A stretch of 38,666 bases of DNA from Deltaproteobacteria bacterium (lineage in GTDB: Bacteria; Desulfobacterota; Syntrophia; Syntrophales; UBA2192): contig JAAYEC010000055.1 of NCBI GenBank assembly GCA_012728915.1, positions 1-38,666 on the forward strand. Reading direction: 5' to 3'. This document shows positions 21,342 through 28,289 of this stretch, piece by piece. Numbering within the stretch: position 1 is the stretch's first letter; the number at the start of each line of letters is the position of its first letter. A program made the position numbers and the translations under genes. Below the pieces are notes generated by a model. The model ran no database searches. It saw nothing but the letters and a program-made list of their open reading frames with translations, and had not been told where the DNA came from.

Positions 21342-21378
21342 CCCCCCCGTATCCCAACCGGGGTACGGGGGGGATTTT
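21342..21378 (+). terminator. Rho-independent terminator after cstA
   Basis: A 14-bp stem (CCCCCCCGTATCCC with GGGGTACGGGGGGG, one G-T wobble) closes a 4-nt loop and is followed by ATTTTCC. It separates cstA from the trio that begins at 21411, although read-through could link them. Confidence 0.75.
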
Positions 21379-21410
21379 CCATTCCGGAGCAGGGAGGGCC
21401 CGTTTCGACG

Positions 21411-21692
21411 ATGTCGCCGTCCGTCCTGGAACATCTTCGACATTTCCTGCAGGGCTTTCGGCAGGGCCAGCGCGAGAAGATTATCGGCCTGACCTGCATG
21501 GAACAGCAGGAACTGGAGAACGTCTTCGCGCTTTTGCTGCTGGGCTCCTTCGTCGGGTTCCCGGCGCCGCCGACGTTCCTGGCCGTGGAACTGCTGCCCT
21601 TCATGGAGCGCGAGATGCAGATCCTCGGGCAGCGCGCCGAGGACGCCTGCGACATGCTGGGGCATATGATGGGAACGCTGGGGGTGGACTGA
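21411..21692 (+). CDS. Unrecognised 93-residue protein of the ArsA-like cluster
   Basis: I do not recognise this protein. It is helical and methionine-rich, with a basic N-terminal helix (RHFLQGFRQGQREK), a hydrophobic middle (FALLLLGSFVGFPAPP) and an acidic, amphipathic C-terminal helix with several cysteines and methionines (MEREMQ, CDMLGHMM). The ribosome site is weak (GGGAGGG about 13 nt upstream). Its stop TGA overlaps the ATG of the ArsA-like ATPase by one base, so the two are translationally coupled, and a physical partnership is likely. The hydrophobic middle could be a membrane-associating or client-binding surface. Confidence 0.6.
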   Translation: MSPSVLEHLRHFLQGFRQGQREKIIGLTCMEQQELENVFALLLLGSFVGFPAPPTFLAVELLPFMEREMQILGQRAEDACDMLGHMMGTLGVD

Positions 21693-22642
21693 TGAGGATC
21701 CTCTTTTACACCGGCAAGGGAGGCGTCGGGAAGTCCACCATGGCAGCCGCGGCGGCATGGCAGCTCTCGAAGAAGAAGCGGGTGCTCGTCGTGTCGCTGG
21801 ATCCGGCGCACAACTTGGGCGATATCTTCTGCGTGCGGCTCAACGGCAGGGAAAAGAGAATGAGCGACAACCTGCTCCTCCGGGAGGTCGATCTGCAGAA
21901 GCTCTCCAGGGATTACCTGGAGCGCGAGATCGGCGTTCTGACCCGGACCTACAGCTACCTGCAGGTGCTCAACCTCGACCGGTACTTCTCGGTGCTGAAA
22001 TACTCGCCCGGCATCGAGGAGTACGCCCTGCTGACGAGCATCGAGGAGACGATCCGGAAGGACGGGGCGAACTTCGACACGGTCATTTTCGACACGCCGC
22101 CCACGGGACTGACCCTGCGCTTTCTCGCGCTGCCGCAGATCACGACCGCCTGGATCGACCGCCTGGCCGGGATCCGCCGGCAGATCCTGGACAAGCGCCA
22201 CACGATCCGGAAGATCCGCGGCCCCGCGACGGAGGAAGAAAAGCAGCGGGAGGAGAAGCTCTCCTACGACGAGAAAGATGATGCCGTGCTGCAGAGGCTC
22301 ATGGCCCTGAAGGCCAATTACGAGTCCCTCACGGGGATCCTGCAGGGACCCGACTGCGGGGTCGTTCTCGTGTTCAATCCCGACATGCTCTCCCTGCGCG
22401 AGTCCGAGAGGCTCGTGGAGGGCCTGCGGGACATCAACCTGCCGCTTCGCCTCCTCATCCAGAACAAGGTCACCGGGGAGAACCTCGCCGTGGCCGACCA
22501 GGTTGCGGCGGAACTTCGCAGAACGGTCGGGGACACACCGCTTCTGCGGGTGGCTCTTTCGTCGAACCTGGCCCGCGGCCTCGATTCGACGCTGTACGAC
22601 ATCCCTGAAGACCTGGTGACGCCACTCGACTGGAGACGCTGA
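21692..22642 (+). CDS. ArsA/Get3-family ATPase
   Basis: This 316-residue single-module ATPase has the deviant Walker A GKGGVGKST (residues 8-16), the ArsA switch motif DPAHNLGD (37-44) and DTPPTGLTLRFLALP near 132. These match ArsA/Get3 and exclude MinD or NifH as a closer relative. No pair of arsenite-binding cysteines of the classical ArsA type is evident, and no arsB or arsR is nearby, so arsenite efflux is unlikely. Get3 proteins deliver tail-anchored membrane proteins; bacterial single-domain homologues are mostly uncharacterised. It is coupled to the 93-residue gene upstream and, with a 2-bp gap, to the membrane protein downstream. Confidence 0.88.
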   Translation: MRILFYTGKGGVGKSTMAAAAAWQLSKKKRVLVVSLDPAHNLGDIFCVRLNGREKRMSDNLLLREVDLQKLSRDYLEREIGVLTRTYSYLQVLNLDRYFSVLKYSPGIEEYALLTSIEETIRKDGANFDTVIFDTPPTGLTLRFLALPQITTAWIDRLAGIRRQILDKRHTIRKIRGPATEEEKQREEKLSYDEKDDAVLQRLMALKANYESLTGILQGPDCGVVLVFNPDMLSLRESERLVEGLRDINLPLRLLIQNKVTGENLAVADQVAAELRRTVGDTPLLRVALSSNLARGLDSTLYDIPEDLVTPLDWRR

Positions 22643-22644
22643 GC

Positions 22645-23313
22645 ATGTTCGAACACGACTACCTCATCTCGGAACCCCTCTTTTGGCTCTTCATCGCTGC
22701 TACGGCGGTTTTGGTCTGGGGTTACTACTGGGGCGAGAAAGAGAACAAGCGCCTCTACCTCTCCGCCTTCAACGGTCTTGTGGACGTCATCAAGCCCGTC
22801 GACCAGACGTTCACGAACATCGGGGGGCTCATCGGCTACCACGGCCATTTCGTCACCCGGAAGGATTCCCCCATCGAGAAGGTGGAGGCCACGATCACCT
22901 TTCTGGCGCGGCAGTCGCTTCTCTACCTCCCCGTGTCGATCCTGATCCGCAAGCACGACCGTCTCTTCGTCACGATCACCATGAGGCAACCGCTCAAGGA
23001 GGAGGGGCACCTCATCGAGGAAAAGTACGCGGGCTACCGGCGCGCCCGGATCACCAACGAGGCCCGCCTCAACCGGGAGCCGATCCGATGGGGCGATTCC
23101 AGCTGGTGCGTCTACTACGAGAGCGGCCGGATGCGGGATCAACTGAAGAAACTGACGGTGAGCCACACCAACCCGGGAATCCTCCGCCACATCGCCGTCG
23201 TTCCCGACCAGAAGAAATGCTTTGTCTTCATGATCCCGAAGAAGGGGCAGGTGAAGGCCTGCTTCGAGCCCGTCTACCGCTGGATCCCCTCGCTCGTGCC
23301 CCCGGCGAAGTGA
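22645..23313 (+). CDS. Unrecognised membrane-anchored protein of the ArsA-like cluster
   Basis: The 222-residue protein has one N-terminal transmembrane helix (PLFWLFIAATAVLVWGYYWG, ~11-30) and a soluble, probably cytoplasmic remainder rich in basic residues. It includes LSAFNGLVDVIKP, GGLIGYHGHF and a C-terminal beta-rich part (FVFMIPKKGQVKACF). I do not recognise a family. It starts 2 bp after the ArsA-like gene, so it belongs to the same operon and may be the membrane dock or client of that ATPase. No cofactor-binding motif is apparent. Confidence 0.65.
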   Translation: MFEHDYLISEPLFWLFIAATAVLVWGYYWGEKENKRLYLSAFNGLVDVIKPVDQTFTNIGGLIGYHGHFVTRKDSPIEKVEATITFLARQSLLYLPVSILIRKHDRLFVTITMRQPLKEEGHLIEEKYAGYRRARITNEARLNREPIRWGDSSWCVYYESGRMRDQLKKLTVSHTNPGILRHIAVVPDQKKCFVFMIPKKGQVKACFEPVYRWIPSLVPPAK

Positions 23314-23375
23314 CGCAAAACGCCGGCGGCTGCCGGGGCGCCCCTTTCGGGGGCCGTTCCTCGAACGTTTGTGCA

Positions 23376-23404
23376 TTGTTTTTTTTCGCGGAACCCTTTA
23401 GAGT
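23376..23404 (+). promoter_or_regulatory. Promoter of the rubrerythrin-like gene
   Basis: TTGTTT (23376-23381), a 17-bp spacer and TAGAGT (23399-23404) give a plausible promoter with a leader of about 48 nt. Confidence 0.4.
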
Positions 23405-23458
23405 AATAGCCATTCTACCCATCGGGCCGGTCGGCCCGTCGAAAAAGGAGGTGCCAAC

Positions 23459-23974
23459 ATGGCCAAAGCGGAGATGAGCATTTTCGATTTTGCTGTGAAA
23501 GCGGAGCGCGACGGGATTGCGTTCTACACGAAGGCGTCAAAGAAATTCAACGACGCCGAACTCCGGAACCTGTTCCTGAAGCTCGCCAAGGAGGAGGTCA
23601 AGCACATGGAGACCTTCCTTGGGATCAAGGCCAAGGCGGAGAAGAAGGGCGCCGACCAGATCTTCCGCTCCGACCGGGTCAGCGATTACCTCGACACGAT
23701 CATCCGCGAAGGGCTCTTCCCGAAGGGCGACAGCATGGTCAAAAGGCTCGAGAAGGTCAACGATGTCGGCAGCGCCTGCGCGATCGCCATGGAGGCGGAG
23801 AAGAACGCCATCCTGCTCTATTCGGAACTGGCCAAGCTCGCGAAGGACAAGGAGCAGAGGAAGATCTTCGAGGACATCGCCAAGGAGGAAAGGTCCCACA
23901 TCGTCATGGTGGGATCGGCACGCGCCGATTATGACCCGGCCTACGCGGCCATGCGGTTCGGCAGGTTCTTCTGA
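23459..23974 (+). CDS. Rubrerythrin/ferritin-like diiron protein
   Basis: The 171-residue protein is a four-helix ferritin-like domain without a rubredoxin tail. Candidate iron ligands are the glutamate in KAERDGIAFY, EEVKH, the glutamates in AMEAEKNAILLY and EERSH, i.e. two ExxH motifs plus two single glutamates as in diiron carboxylate proteins. Such proteins reduce peroxide or store iron in anaerobes. A near-ideal AAAAAGGAGGTG ribosome site precedes ATG 23459. The gene is monocistronic with its own promoter and a structured trailer ending in a strong terminator. Confidence 0.88.
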   Translation: MAKAEMSIFDFAVKAERDGIAFYTKASKKFNDAELRNLFLKLAKEEVKHMETFLGIKAKAEKKGADQIFRSDRVSDYLDTIIREGLFPKGDSMVKRLEKVNDVGSACAIAMEAEKNAILLYSELAKLAKDKEQRKIFEDIAKEERSHIVMVGSARADYDPAYAAMRFGRFF

Positions 23975-24149
23975 TCGCAGAAGCGCGGCCCCCCGCCGAG
24001 GGGAATCGGGCGGATTCGAACACAGGGGCCCGGCGGTCGGGCAGTCCCTGCGCCGCCCGGATCAGGGGCAAGTTCCGGACGGAAGCGGTCGACGGGGAAA
24101 CGCGTGCCGGGGCGGGTGTAAAGCAGGGAGTGCCACGTAGACAGTCTGC
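23975..24149 (+). other. GC-rich structured trailer, possible small RNA
   Basis: About 175 nt separate the rubrerythrin-like stop from its terminator. The stretch is highly GC-rich with several self-complementary blocks (for example TTCCG-GA-CGGAA near 24072) and no reading frame with a ribosome site. It may be an extended 3' UTR or the body of a small RNA that uses the same terminator. No known RNA family could be confirmed. Confidence 0.3.
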
Positions 24150-24180
24150 GGCCGGCGCGACAGGGCGCCGGCCTTTTTTT
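24150..24180 (+). terminator. Rho-independent terminator
   Basis: GGCCGGCGC (24150-24158) pairs perfectly with GCGCCGGCC (24165-24173), followed by seven T. The T-run overlaps the stop codon of the convergent DUF59-like gene. Confidence 0.9.
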
Positions 24181-24451
24181 ATACGAATTCGGTCTCGAGG
24201 TCAGGAAACTCCCGGCTGAACTCGACGGCAAGGCGGCCGAGGATGGTTTCACCCACGAGTTTCGCGATGAAGACACAGGCCCTGCAGTCGGGCATGTGGC
24301 TCTGGAAGTCTGTGAAAACAAAGAGTTTCTTTTGCGTCTCGCTGAACCGGACCCGCTTGACCAGCCCCAGGTGCAAAACGGAAAGCCCGCTTTCGGGGTC
24401 CTTTACACGGTCCAGCACATTATCGATTTTCTTGATCATTTCTGGGTTCAC
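24179..24451 (-). CDS. DUF59/MIP18-like small protein
   Basis: The 90-residue product opens with a helix and the pattern DRVKDPESGLSVLHLGLVKRV, which matches the DPE-G...LGLV signature of DUF59 iron-sulfur-assembly factors (PaaD/SufT/MIP18). The cysteine pair CRAC lies in the region where these proteins have their reactive cysteine. The C-terminal helix (FSREFP) is normal. It starts at GTG 24451 with GGGAGG upstream and diverges from the DksA-like gene. Its role may be in Fe-S cluster delivery, fitting the many Fe-S proteins nearby. The match is by pattern only. Confidence 0.6.
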   Translation of the reverse strand: MNPEMIKKIDNVLDRVKDPESGLSVLHLGLVKRVRFSETQKKLFVFTDFQSHMPDCRACVFIAKLVGETILGRLAVEFSREFPDLETEFV

Positions 24452-24457
24452 AGGATG

Positions 24458-24485
24458 TTGCCTCCCGGCGGAACGTGATTATACT
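24458..24485 (+). promoter_or_regulatory. Promoter of the DksA-like gene
   Basis: TTGCCT (24458-24463), a 16-bp spacer and TATACT (24480-24485). The predicted leader is about 105 nt. Confidence 0.45.
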
Positions 24486-24501
24486 ATAGCAAAAAAGGGT
24501 C

Positions 24502-24537
24502 GAAATGTGCTATGTCAAAAACCCATTGGCACATTTC
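24502..24537. promoter_or_regulatory. Inverted repeat in the DksA-like leader
   Basis: GAAATGTGC (24502-24510) and GCACATTTC (24529-24537) are perfect 9-bp arms around 18 nt, in the untranslated leader. It may be a binding site or an mRNA stem. Confidence 0.45.
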
Positions 24538-24596
24538 ATGAATAGTCGATGTAGCCTAGGTCACGACGAAAAGAGACAGAGCAGGGGGGCGGCAAC

Positions 24597-25010
24597 TTGG
24601 CAAAGGTGCAGGCAGCGACGGCCAAAGATCTGAAACAGATCAGAAAAATGCTGCAGTCCAAGATCAACGAGCTGATGGTGGAGGCGGGGAAAACCGTCGT
24701 TGACATGGCGGGCAACGAGGAGAAGCTTCCCGACATGAACGATCGCGCGTCCCAGGAGTCCGACCTCAACCTCGAGATCCGCATGCGGGAGCGCGAGCGA
24801 AAACTCATCGTGAAGATGCGGGAGGCCATCGAACGCATCGATGCCGGGGATTACGGGATTTGCGAGGAGTGCGGCGAGAACATCGGCGTCAAGAGACTCA
24901 TGGCGCGTCCCGTGACCACCCTTTGCATCGAGTGCAAGACCATCGAGGAAAAGCGCCAGAAGATGCAGGGAAAGACACCCGAGCTGCTGCCGGCATTCTT
25001 TGCGGACTGA
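24597..25010 (+). CDS. DksA/TraR-family zinc-finger protein
   Basis: The 137-residue protein has a long N-terminal coiled-coil region (~5-80) and a C-terminal zinc finger CEECG...CIECK, the layout of DksA-family proteins that bind the RNA polymerase secondary channel. The coiled-coil segment RASQESDLN corresponds to the tip region (DxxDxA in E. coli DksA, here DMNDRASQE). The start codon is TTG at 24597, supported by the GGGGGG block 7-8 nt upstream; the next in-frame ATG would cut the coiled coil. It has its own promoter and terminator. Confidence 0.9.
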   Translation: MAKVQAATAKDLKQIRKMLQSKINELMVEAGKTVVDMAGNEEKLPDMNDRASQESDLNLEIRMRERERKLIVKMREAIERIDAGDYGICEECGENIGVKRLMARPVTTLCIECKTIEEKRQKMQGKTPELLPAFFAD

Positions 25011-25054
25011 GGACGGGGGTATCGGATCTCGGGCACGGCAAACAAGAGAAGCAA

Positions 25055-25089
25055 AAGGATCGGGGAGAAGGGCTCCGGTCCTTTTTTTT
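25055..25089 (+). terminator. Terminator of the DksA-like gene
   Basis: AAGGATCGG (25055-25063) pairs with CCGGTCCTT (25075-25083), one G-T wobble, followed by eight T including the last stem bases. It lies 14 bp from the stop of the convergent AOR-like gene. Confidence 0.8.
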
Positions 25090-25102
25090 CGTCCCCGAAA
25101 TC

Positions 25103-26431
25103 CTAGACACGATTCCCGATGCCCGATTCCGGGATCCTCCCCTCCAGGAGCCGTTCCACCTGTTCGTCGAGCGCGACGGCCAGGGACTTGACCTCTCCCG
25201 CATCGGAAGACAGGAACCGCAGGAAGTCGGAGCGATTCAGGCGTCGGGCGATCTGGACGAACACGGGACAGAGGCCCAGGATCAGGGCAGCTGCGACCCT
25301 CTCCGTCCAGGCTCTTCCGGCAGACAGGGGCGTGATGCCGCCGCCCAGCAGGCGGTAGTCATGCGCGTCGATCCCGGGGGCCGAGGGATAGTCTTCCTCG
25401 ACGACCGACGTTCCCCCCGAGGCGAGCGCATCGACGGCGCTCAAGGCCTCTTTCAGCGGGCGGTCCTCCCGCAGCGCCTGTCCGGCGGCGAGGGGGTCGA
25501 GTCCCAGTTCGAGGCACCGCCCGAGGAGGGGCAGGGCTGATTCCGATTTACGGGAAAGCCCGGCCCAGCCGGCGTGATCCAGGAGGAGGAGCCCCTCCCG
25601 TTCCTGTCCCGTCTTCCCCGGAGTCGCGTAGGTCATGCAGGGACACGGGCAGTGGTAGCACGCCCGGTTCCGGCCCAGTTTTCCCCGGAGGGCGCGTGCC
25701 GCCTCGGCTCCATCGGCGAGCCCCTTCAGGACGGGGACAAAACCCGCGGCCTTCATGGTTCCAGCGTCGCGCAGGGTCTTTTCCGCAGCCTGGGACAGGG
25801 CGGGGTGATCGTCCCGGAAGGCAAGTCCCCCGATTCCGTGGAAGAGAAGGGCCTTGAGGTTTTTCGCGCCCATCCGTCCGGCAAGACCGGCCCTGTCGAG
25901 GCTTCCCTGTCCGTCGACGGATACCGATGCGAAGGGCGAGTTCCGGTCCGCGGCAGGACCCGTCACGATGGAGGCCCGGAAGCCGGGCGCCGTCTTCCGA
26001 AGTGCCTGCAGCAGCTCGGGGACGGTCTTGTCCGCCGAATCCGGGACGGGCAGGACGTGGACCTTCCCCCGGCTGACGAGAAGGGCACAGGGCTCCGGGG
26101 CAGCGCCGCGGACCACGAGGCAGTCCAGGCCCGAGAATTTCAACTCCGGCCCGCTGCGCAGCATGAGGGGCACGTGGCAGAGGTGGTCCCAGCGGGGGGA
26201 GCGGAAGGTTCCCACCAGCAGGGCCGAGGCCGGGGCAAAGCTGCCCGTCAGCGGGCCCGTCCCGAAGACGAGGCTGTCGCTCTCGTATTCCGAGAGAACC
26301 CGGGCATTCAGGGATGCGCCGCCCAGAGCGGCTCCGCAGACCTCCCACGAAAGGTCCAGGGTGTAGCTCGCCCGGGTCGTCAGGTCGGCTACGCCGATTT
26401 TTCCGTTGAAGAAGGGCTGGTAGAGGCTCAT
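25103..26431 (-). CDS. Short, divergent aldehyde:ferredoxin oxidoreductase (AOR) family protein
   Basis: The 442-residue protein is clearly shorter than standard AOR (~600). Family features are kept: GPLTGSFAPAS near residue 58, ELKFSGLDCLVVRG, a GRMGAKNLKAL tungstopterin-binding-type segment, the cluster motif CxxCxxxC in CYHCPCPC and a late cysteine in LGLCPVF. The segment that reads RxxARxxTGSVFG in the full-length AOR of this window is changed, so catalytic competence is uncertain. Its ATG overlaps the stop of the ferredoxin-NapH fusion gene by 4 bp (26428-26431), which couples their translation and suggests a complex. It is the last gene of the nine-gene operon. Confidence 0.8.
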   Translation of the reverse strand: MSLYQPFFNGKIGVADLTTRASYTLDLSWEVCGAALGGASLNARVLSEYESDSLVFGTGPLTGSFAPASALLVGTFRSPRWDHLCHVPLMLRSGPELKFSGLDCLVVRGAAPEPCALLVSRGKVHVLPVPDSADKTVPELLQALRKTAPGFRASIVTGPAADRNSPFASVSVDGQGSLDRAGLAGRMGAKNLKALLFHGIGGLAFRDDHPALSQAAEKTLRDAGTMKAAGFVPVLKGLADGAEAARALRGKLGRNRACYHCPCPCMTYATPGKTGQEREGLLLLDHAGWAGLSRKSESALPLLGRCLELGLDPLAAGQALREDRPLKEALSAVDALASGGTSVVEEDYPSAPGIDAHDYRLLGGGITPLSAGRAWTERVAAALILGLCPVFVQIARRLNRSDFLRFLSSDAGEVKSLAVALDEQVERLLEGRIPESGIGNRV

Positions 26432-27732
26432 GCGTTCGCCTCCCCGGGGGTCGATTTCTGCCAGCGGAAACGGACCTTGGCCGCACCGTAGGGACAGCGG
26501 TCCACGCACCGCAGGCACATGATGCACTCCGTCATGGGCACCTTCGGGGAGATGCCCTCGCGGAGTTCGTCGGCATTGATGATTCCCACCGGGCAGACCT
26601 CGGCGCACTGGATGCAGGAGAACTTCTTGCACTTGCGCGCCCCGATGACGATCTTGAGGAGCCGAAGCAGGCTCGCGATGCCCAGCGTGGCGCCCACGGG
26701 ACAGAGGTAGCGGCACCAGGAACGGCGCTCGGCGATCTCCGTAGCGGCCAGGGCCGGCACGATGGCCAGCTCGGCGCTCTGCATGACCGACTGGACCCCA
26801 TAGGAGCGGCACAGGGTGCCGATGGGGCAGACGGTGCAGAAGGCCTGGTATCCCAGAACGGCGCTGCTTCCGACGGCACCGCCCAGGATGCCGTATTTGG
26901 CCATGCGGCTCTTGAGGAAGGCCGGCCAGCCCAGTCTCTTCGGGACGATCTTGTCCACGAGGTCCAGGACGAACCCGAAGGGGCAGAGCCAGCCGCAGAA
27001 AACCCTGCCGAAAAGGACCGTCAGGATGAGCAGGGCCAGGGCCGACGAGGCGCCGACGAGGATGAGCGTTCCCGACGAGGCGATGTTCTGCAGGGTGCCC
27101 GTCGGGCATGCCAGTTCCACCGTACCGGCCCTGAAGTAGCAGAAGGTCCCCACGACGAGGATCACGAGGAACAGGAACGAAAGGGCCTGCACGCCCCACC
27201 GGGCGGCCTTGATCCAGCGCAGGGCCTTGCCGCGCGTGAACGTCAGGGCCTTCCCGGGGCAGTGCTTGACGCAAAGCGGGTCGCCCTCGCAGAGGTCGCA
27301 CTTGTGGATCTCCTGCCGCGCCGGGTCCCTGAGCGGGGCCGCCTCGGGGCAGGCCATCGTGCACATCCCGCAGTCGGTGCAGTAGAGGTCGTTGATGCGG
27401 ACGATGCCGTCGTCGCCCTTCTCGATGGCCCGCGTCGGGCAGGCCTCGAGGCAGAGGGGTCTGCGGCAGTGCTGGCAGAGGATCGCGAAGCTCTTCCCGA
27501 GCCTCTCGTTGGTGAGGACCTTGATGCTGGCCAGCACCGGCGCCACCACGGCCGCGTTGCGCGTCGAGCAGATCATCTCGCAGGTCCCGCAGCCCGTGCA
27601 CTTCGCAGGGTCGAAGAGGATGTGCCGGTTCCGCCGGGGCATGAACCGGTCGGAGAAACGCTTCTTCTCCGGCTGCCGCGGCCTCAGGTCCTCGAGGTTC
27701 AGTTGGGGTTCGAGCTGTCTGGATGCTTCCAT
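26428..27732 (-). CDS. Fusion of a multi-cluster ferredoxin with a NapH-like membrane Fe-S protein
   Basis: Residues ~38-165 of 434 form a four-cluster ferredoxin of the AorA/CooF/HycB type (CTGCGTCEMIC, CQHCRRPLC, CTDCGMCTMAC, CDLCEGDPLC). A membrane part follows: first helix QALSFLFLVILVVGTF, then the NapH/CcoG signature FCGWLCPFG, further CTVCPIG and CRYLCPVG motifs, and two cytoplasmic clusters at the end (CIQCAEVCPVG, CIMCLRCVDRCPYG). NapH-type proteins move electrons between the quinone pool and soluble Fe-S partners. ATG 27732 is chosen by homology; its ribosome site is weak and the upstream frame is open through 9-bp repeats, so the start is uncertain. Confidence 0.85.
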   Translation of the reverse strand: MEASRQLEPQLNLEDLRPRQPEKKRFSDRFMPRRNRHILFDPAKCTGCGTCEMICSTRNAAVVAPVLASIKVLTNERLGKSFAILCQHCRRPLCLEACPTRAIEKGDDGIVRINDLYCTDCGMCTMACPEAAPLRDPARQEIHKCDLCEGDPLCVKHCPGKALTFTRGKALRWIKAARWGVQALSFLFLVILVVGTFCYFRAGTVELACPTGTLQNIASSGTLILVGASSALALLILTVLFGRVFCGWLCPFGFVLDLVDKIVPKRLGWPAFLKSRMAKYGILGGAVGSSAVLGYQAFCTVCPIGTLCRSYGVQSVMQSAELAIVPALAATEIAERRSWCRYLCPVGATLGIASLLRLLKIVIGARKCKKFSCIQCAEVCPVGIINADELREGISPKVPMTECIMCLRCVDRCPYGAAKVRFRWQKSTPGEANA

Positions 27733-27741
27733 GTAAACGTC

Positions 27742-27777
27742 TATCCGGTCTATTCCGTCTGTTCGGTCTATTCGGTC
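27742..27777. repeat. Four 9-bp tandem repeats just upstream of a start codon
   Basis: Units in register: TATCCGGTC, TATTCCGTC, TGTTCGGTC, TATTCGGTC. They end 10 bp from the start codon of the ferredoxin-NapH gene, i.e. they replace its ribosome-binding region. If translated upstream they would encode a DRx-type tripeptide repeat. Confidence 0.8.
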
Positions 27778-27790
27778 CAAATCCTCTTTC

Positions 27791-27826
27791 ATCCCCCTTT
27801 GCAAAAGGGGGAACGAGGGGGATTTT
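27791..27826. repeat. C/G-tract inverted repeat after the HdrC-like gene
   Basis: CCCCCTTT (27793-27800) can pair with AAAGGGGG (27804-27811), or ATCCCCC (27791-27797) with GGGGGAT (27817-27823), giving two alternative hairpins. The pattern, with C5/G5 tracts and a TTTGCAAAA centre, is like a short intergenic repeat I recall from many bacterial genomes. Confidence 0.6.
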
Positions 27827-27827
27827 C

Positions 27828-28289
27828 TTATGCGTTGCGCAGCAAATAAATCTCCCGCCGGCAGGAGGGGCATGTCTCGAGGGCCTTGAGGACGTTTGCC
27901 GGCTCGTCCTTGAGCCTGCCCTGGACGAATCCCTCCACGGGGGCGGCCAGGAAGAACCGGCCGCAGGTCTCGCAGCGCCTGGCGTTTTCGACGACGTCCT
28001 CCTCGATGGCCGCTTCACGGAGCTTGCGGATCAGGTCCCGGCAGCTCACCCCCTGGGGGCAGACGTCGGTGCCGCTGTTGCACTCCGTGCAGAACCAGAT
28101 GTTGCGGTCTGCGACGACGTCCTCGCCGACAAGCGTCTTCTTGATGATGCCCCGGGGGGACATCTCGATGCCGAAGTCCGCGTACATCTCCGCCATGGGG
28201 CAGGCGGCCACGCATCGGCCGCATTCGACGCAGCCCGAGGCCCCGGAGAGCTTCTTCGCTTCCTCGATCCTATCGCGCCTTGGCTTCAT
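27828..28289 (-). CDS. HdrC-like iron-sulfur protein
   Basis: The 153-residue protein has two HdrC-type 4Fe-4S motifs, CVECGRCVAACP (~20) and CTECNSGTDVCPQG (~67), with the typical MSPRGIIKK segment between them. A C-terminal part adds two CxxC pairs (CETC and CPSC), possibly a zinc or rubredoxin-like site. HdrC normally links HdrA to the HdrB subunit, but no HdrB with its CCG motifs is present in the window, so this protein may instead wire HdrA to the NapH-like membrane protein. It overlaps fdhA by 20 bp, which implies translational coupling. Confidence 0.82.
   Translation of the reverse strand: MKPRRDRIEEAKKLSGASGCVECGRCVAACPMAEMYADFGIEMSPRGIIKKTLVGEDVVADRNIWFCTECNSGTDVCPQGVSCRDLIRKLREAAIEEDVVENARRCETCGRFFLAAPVEGFVQGRLKDEPANVLKALETCPSCRREIYLLRNA

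Noticed and set aside
21692-22642. Arsenite-efflux ATPase ArsA
   Set aside because: There is a single ATPase module, no evident arsenite-binding cysteine set, and no arsR, arsB or arsD nearby.
24055-24130. Possible 4.5S/SRP RNA
   Set aside because: Blocks such as GATCAGG and ACGCGTGCCGGG resemble SRP RNA, but the GGAA tetraloop and the AGCAG symmetric-loop strand are not in place.
24526-24541. Sigma54-like TGGCAC upstream of the DksA-like gene
   Set aside because: The required GC at the -12 position is absent at the right spacing, and a sigma70-type promoter fits better.
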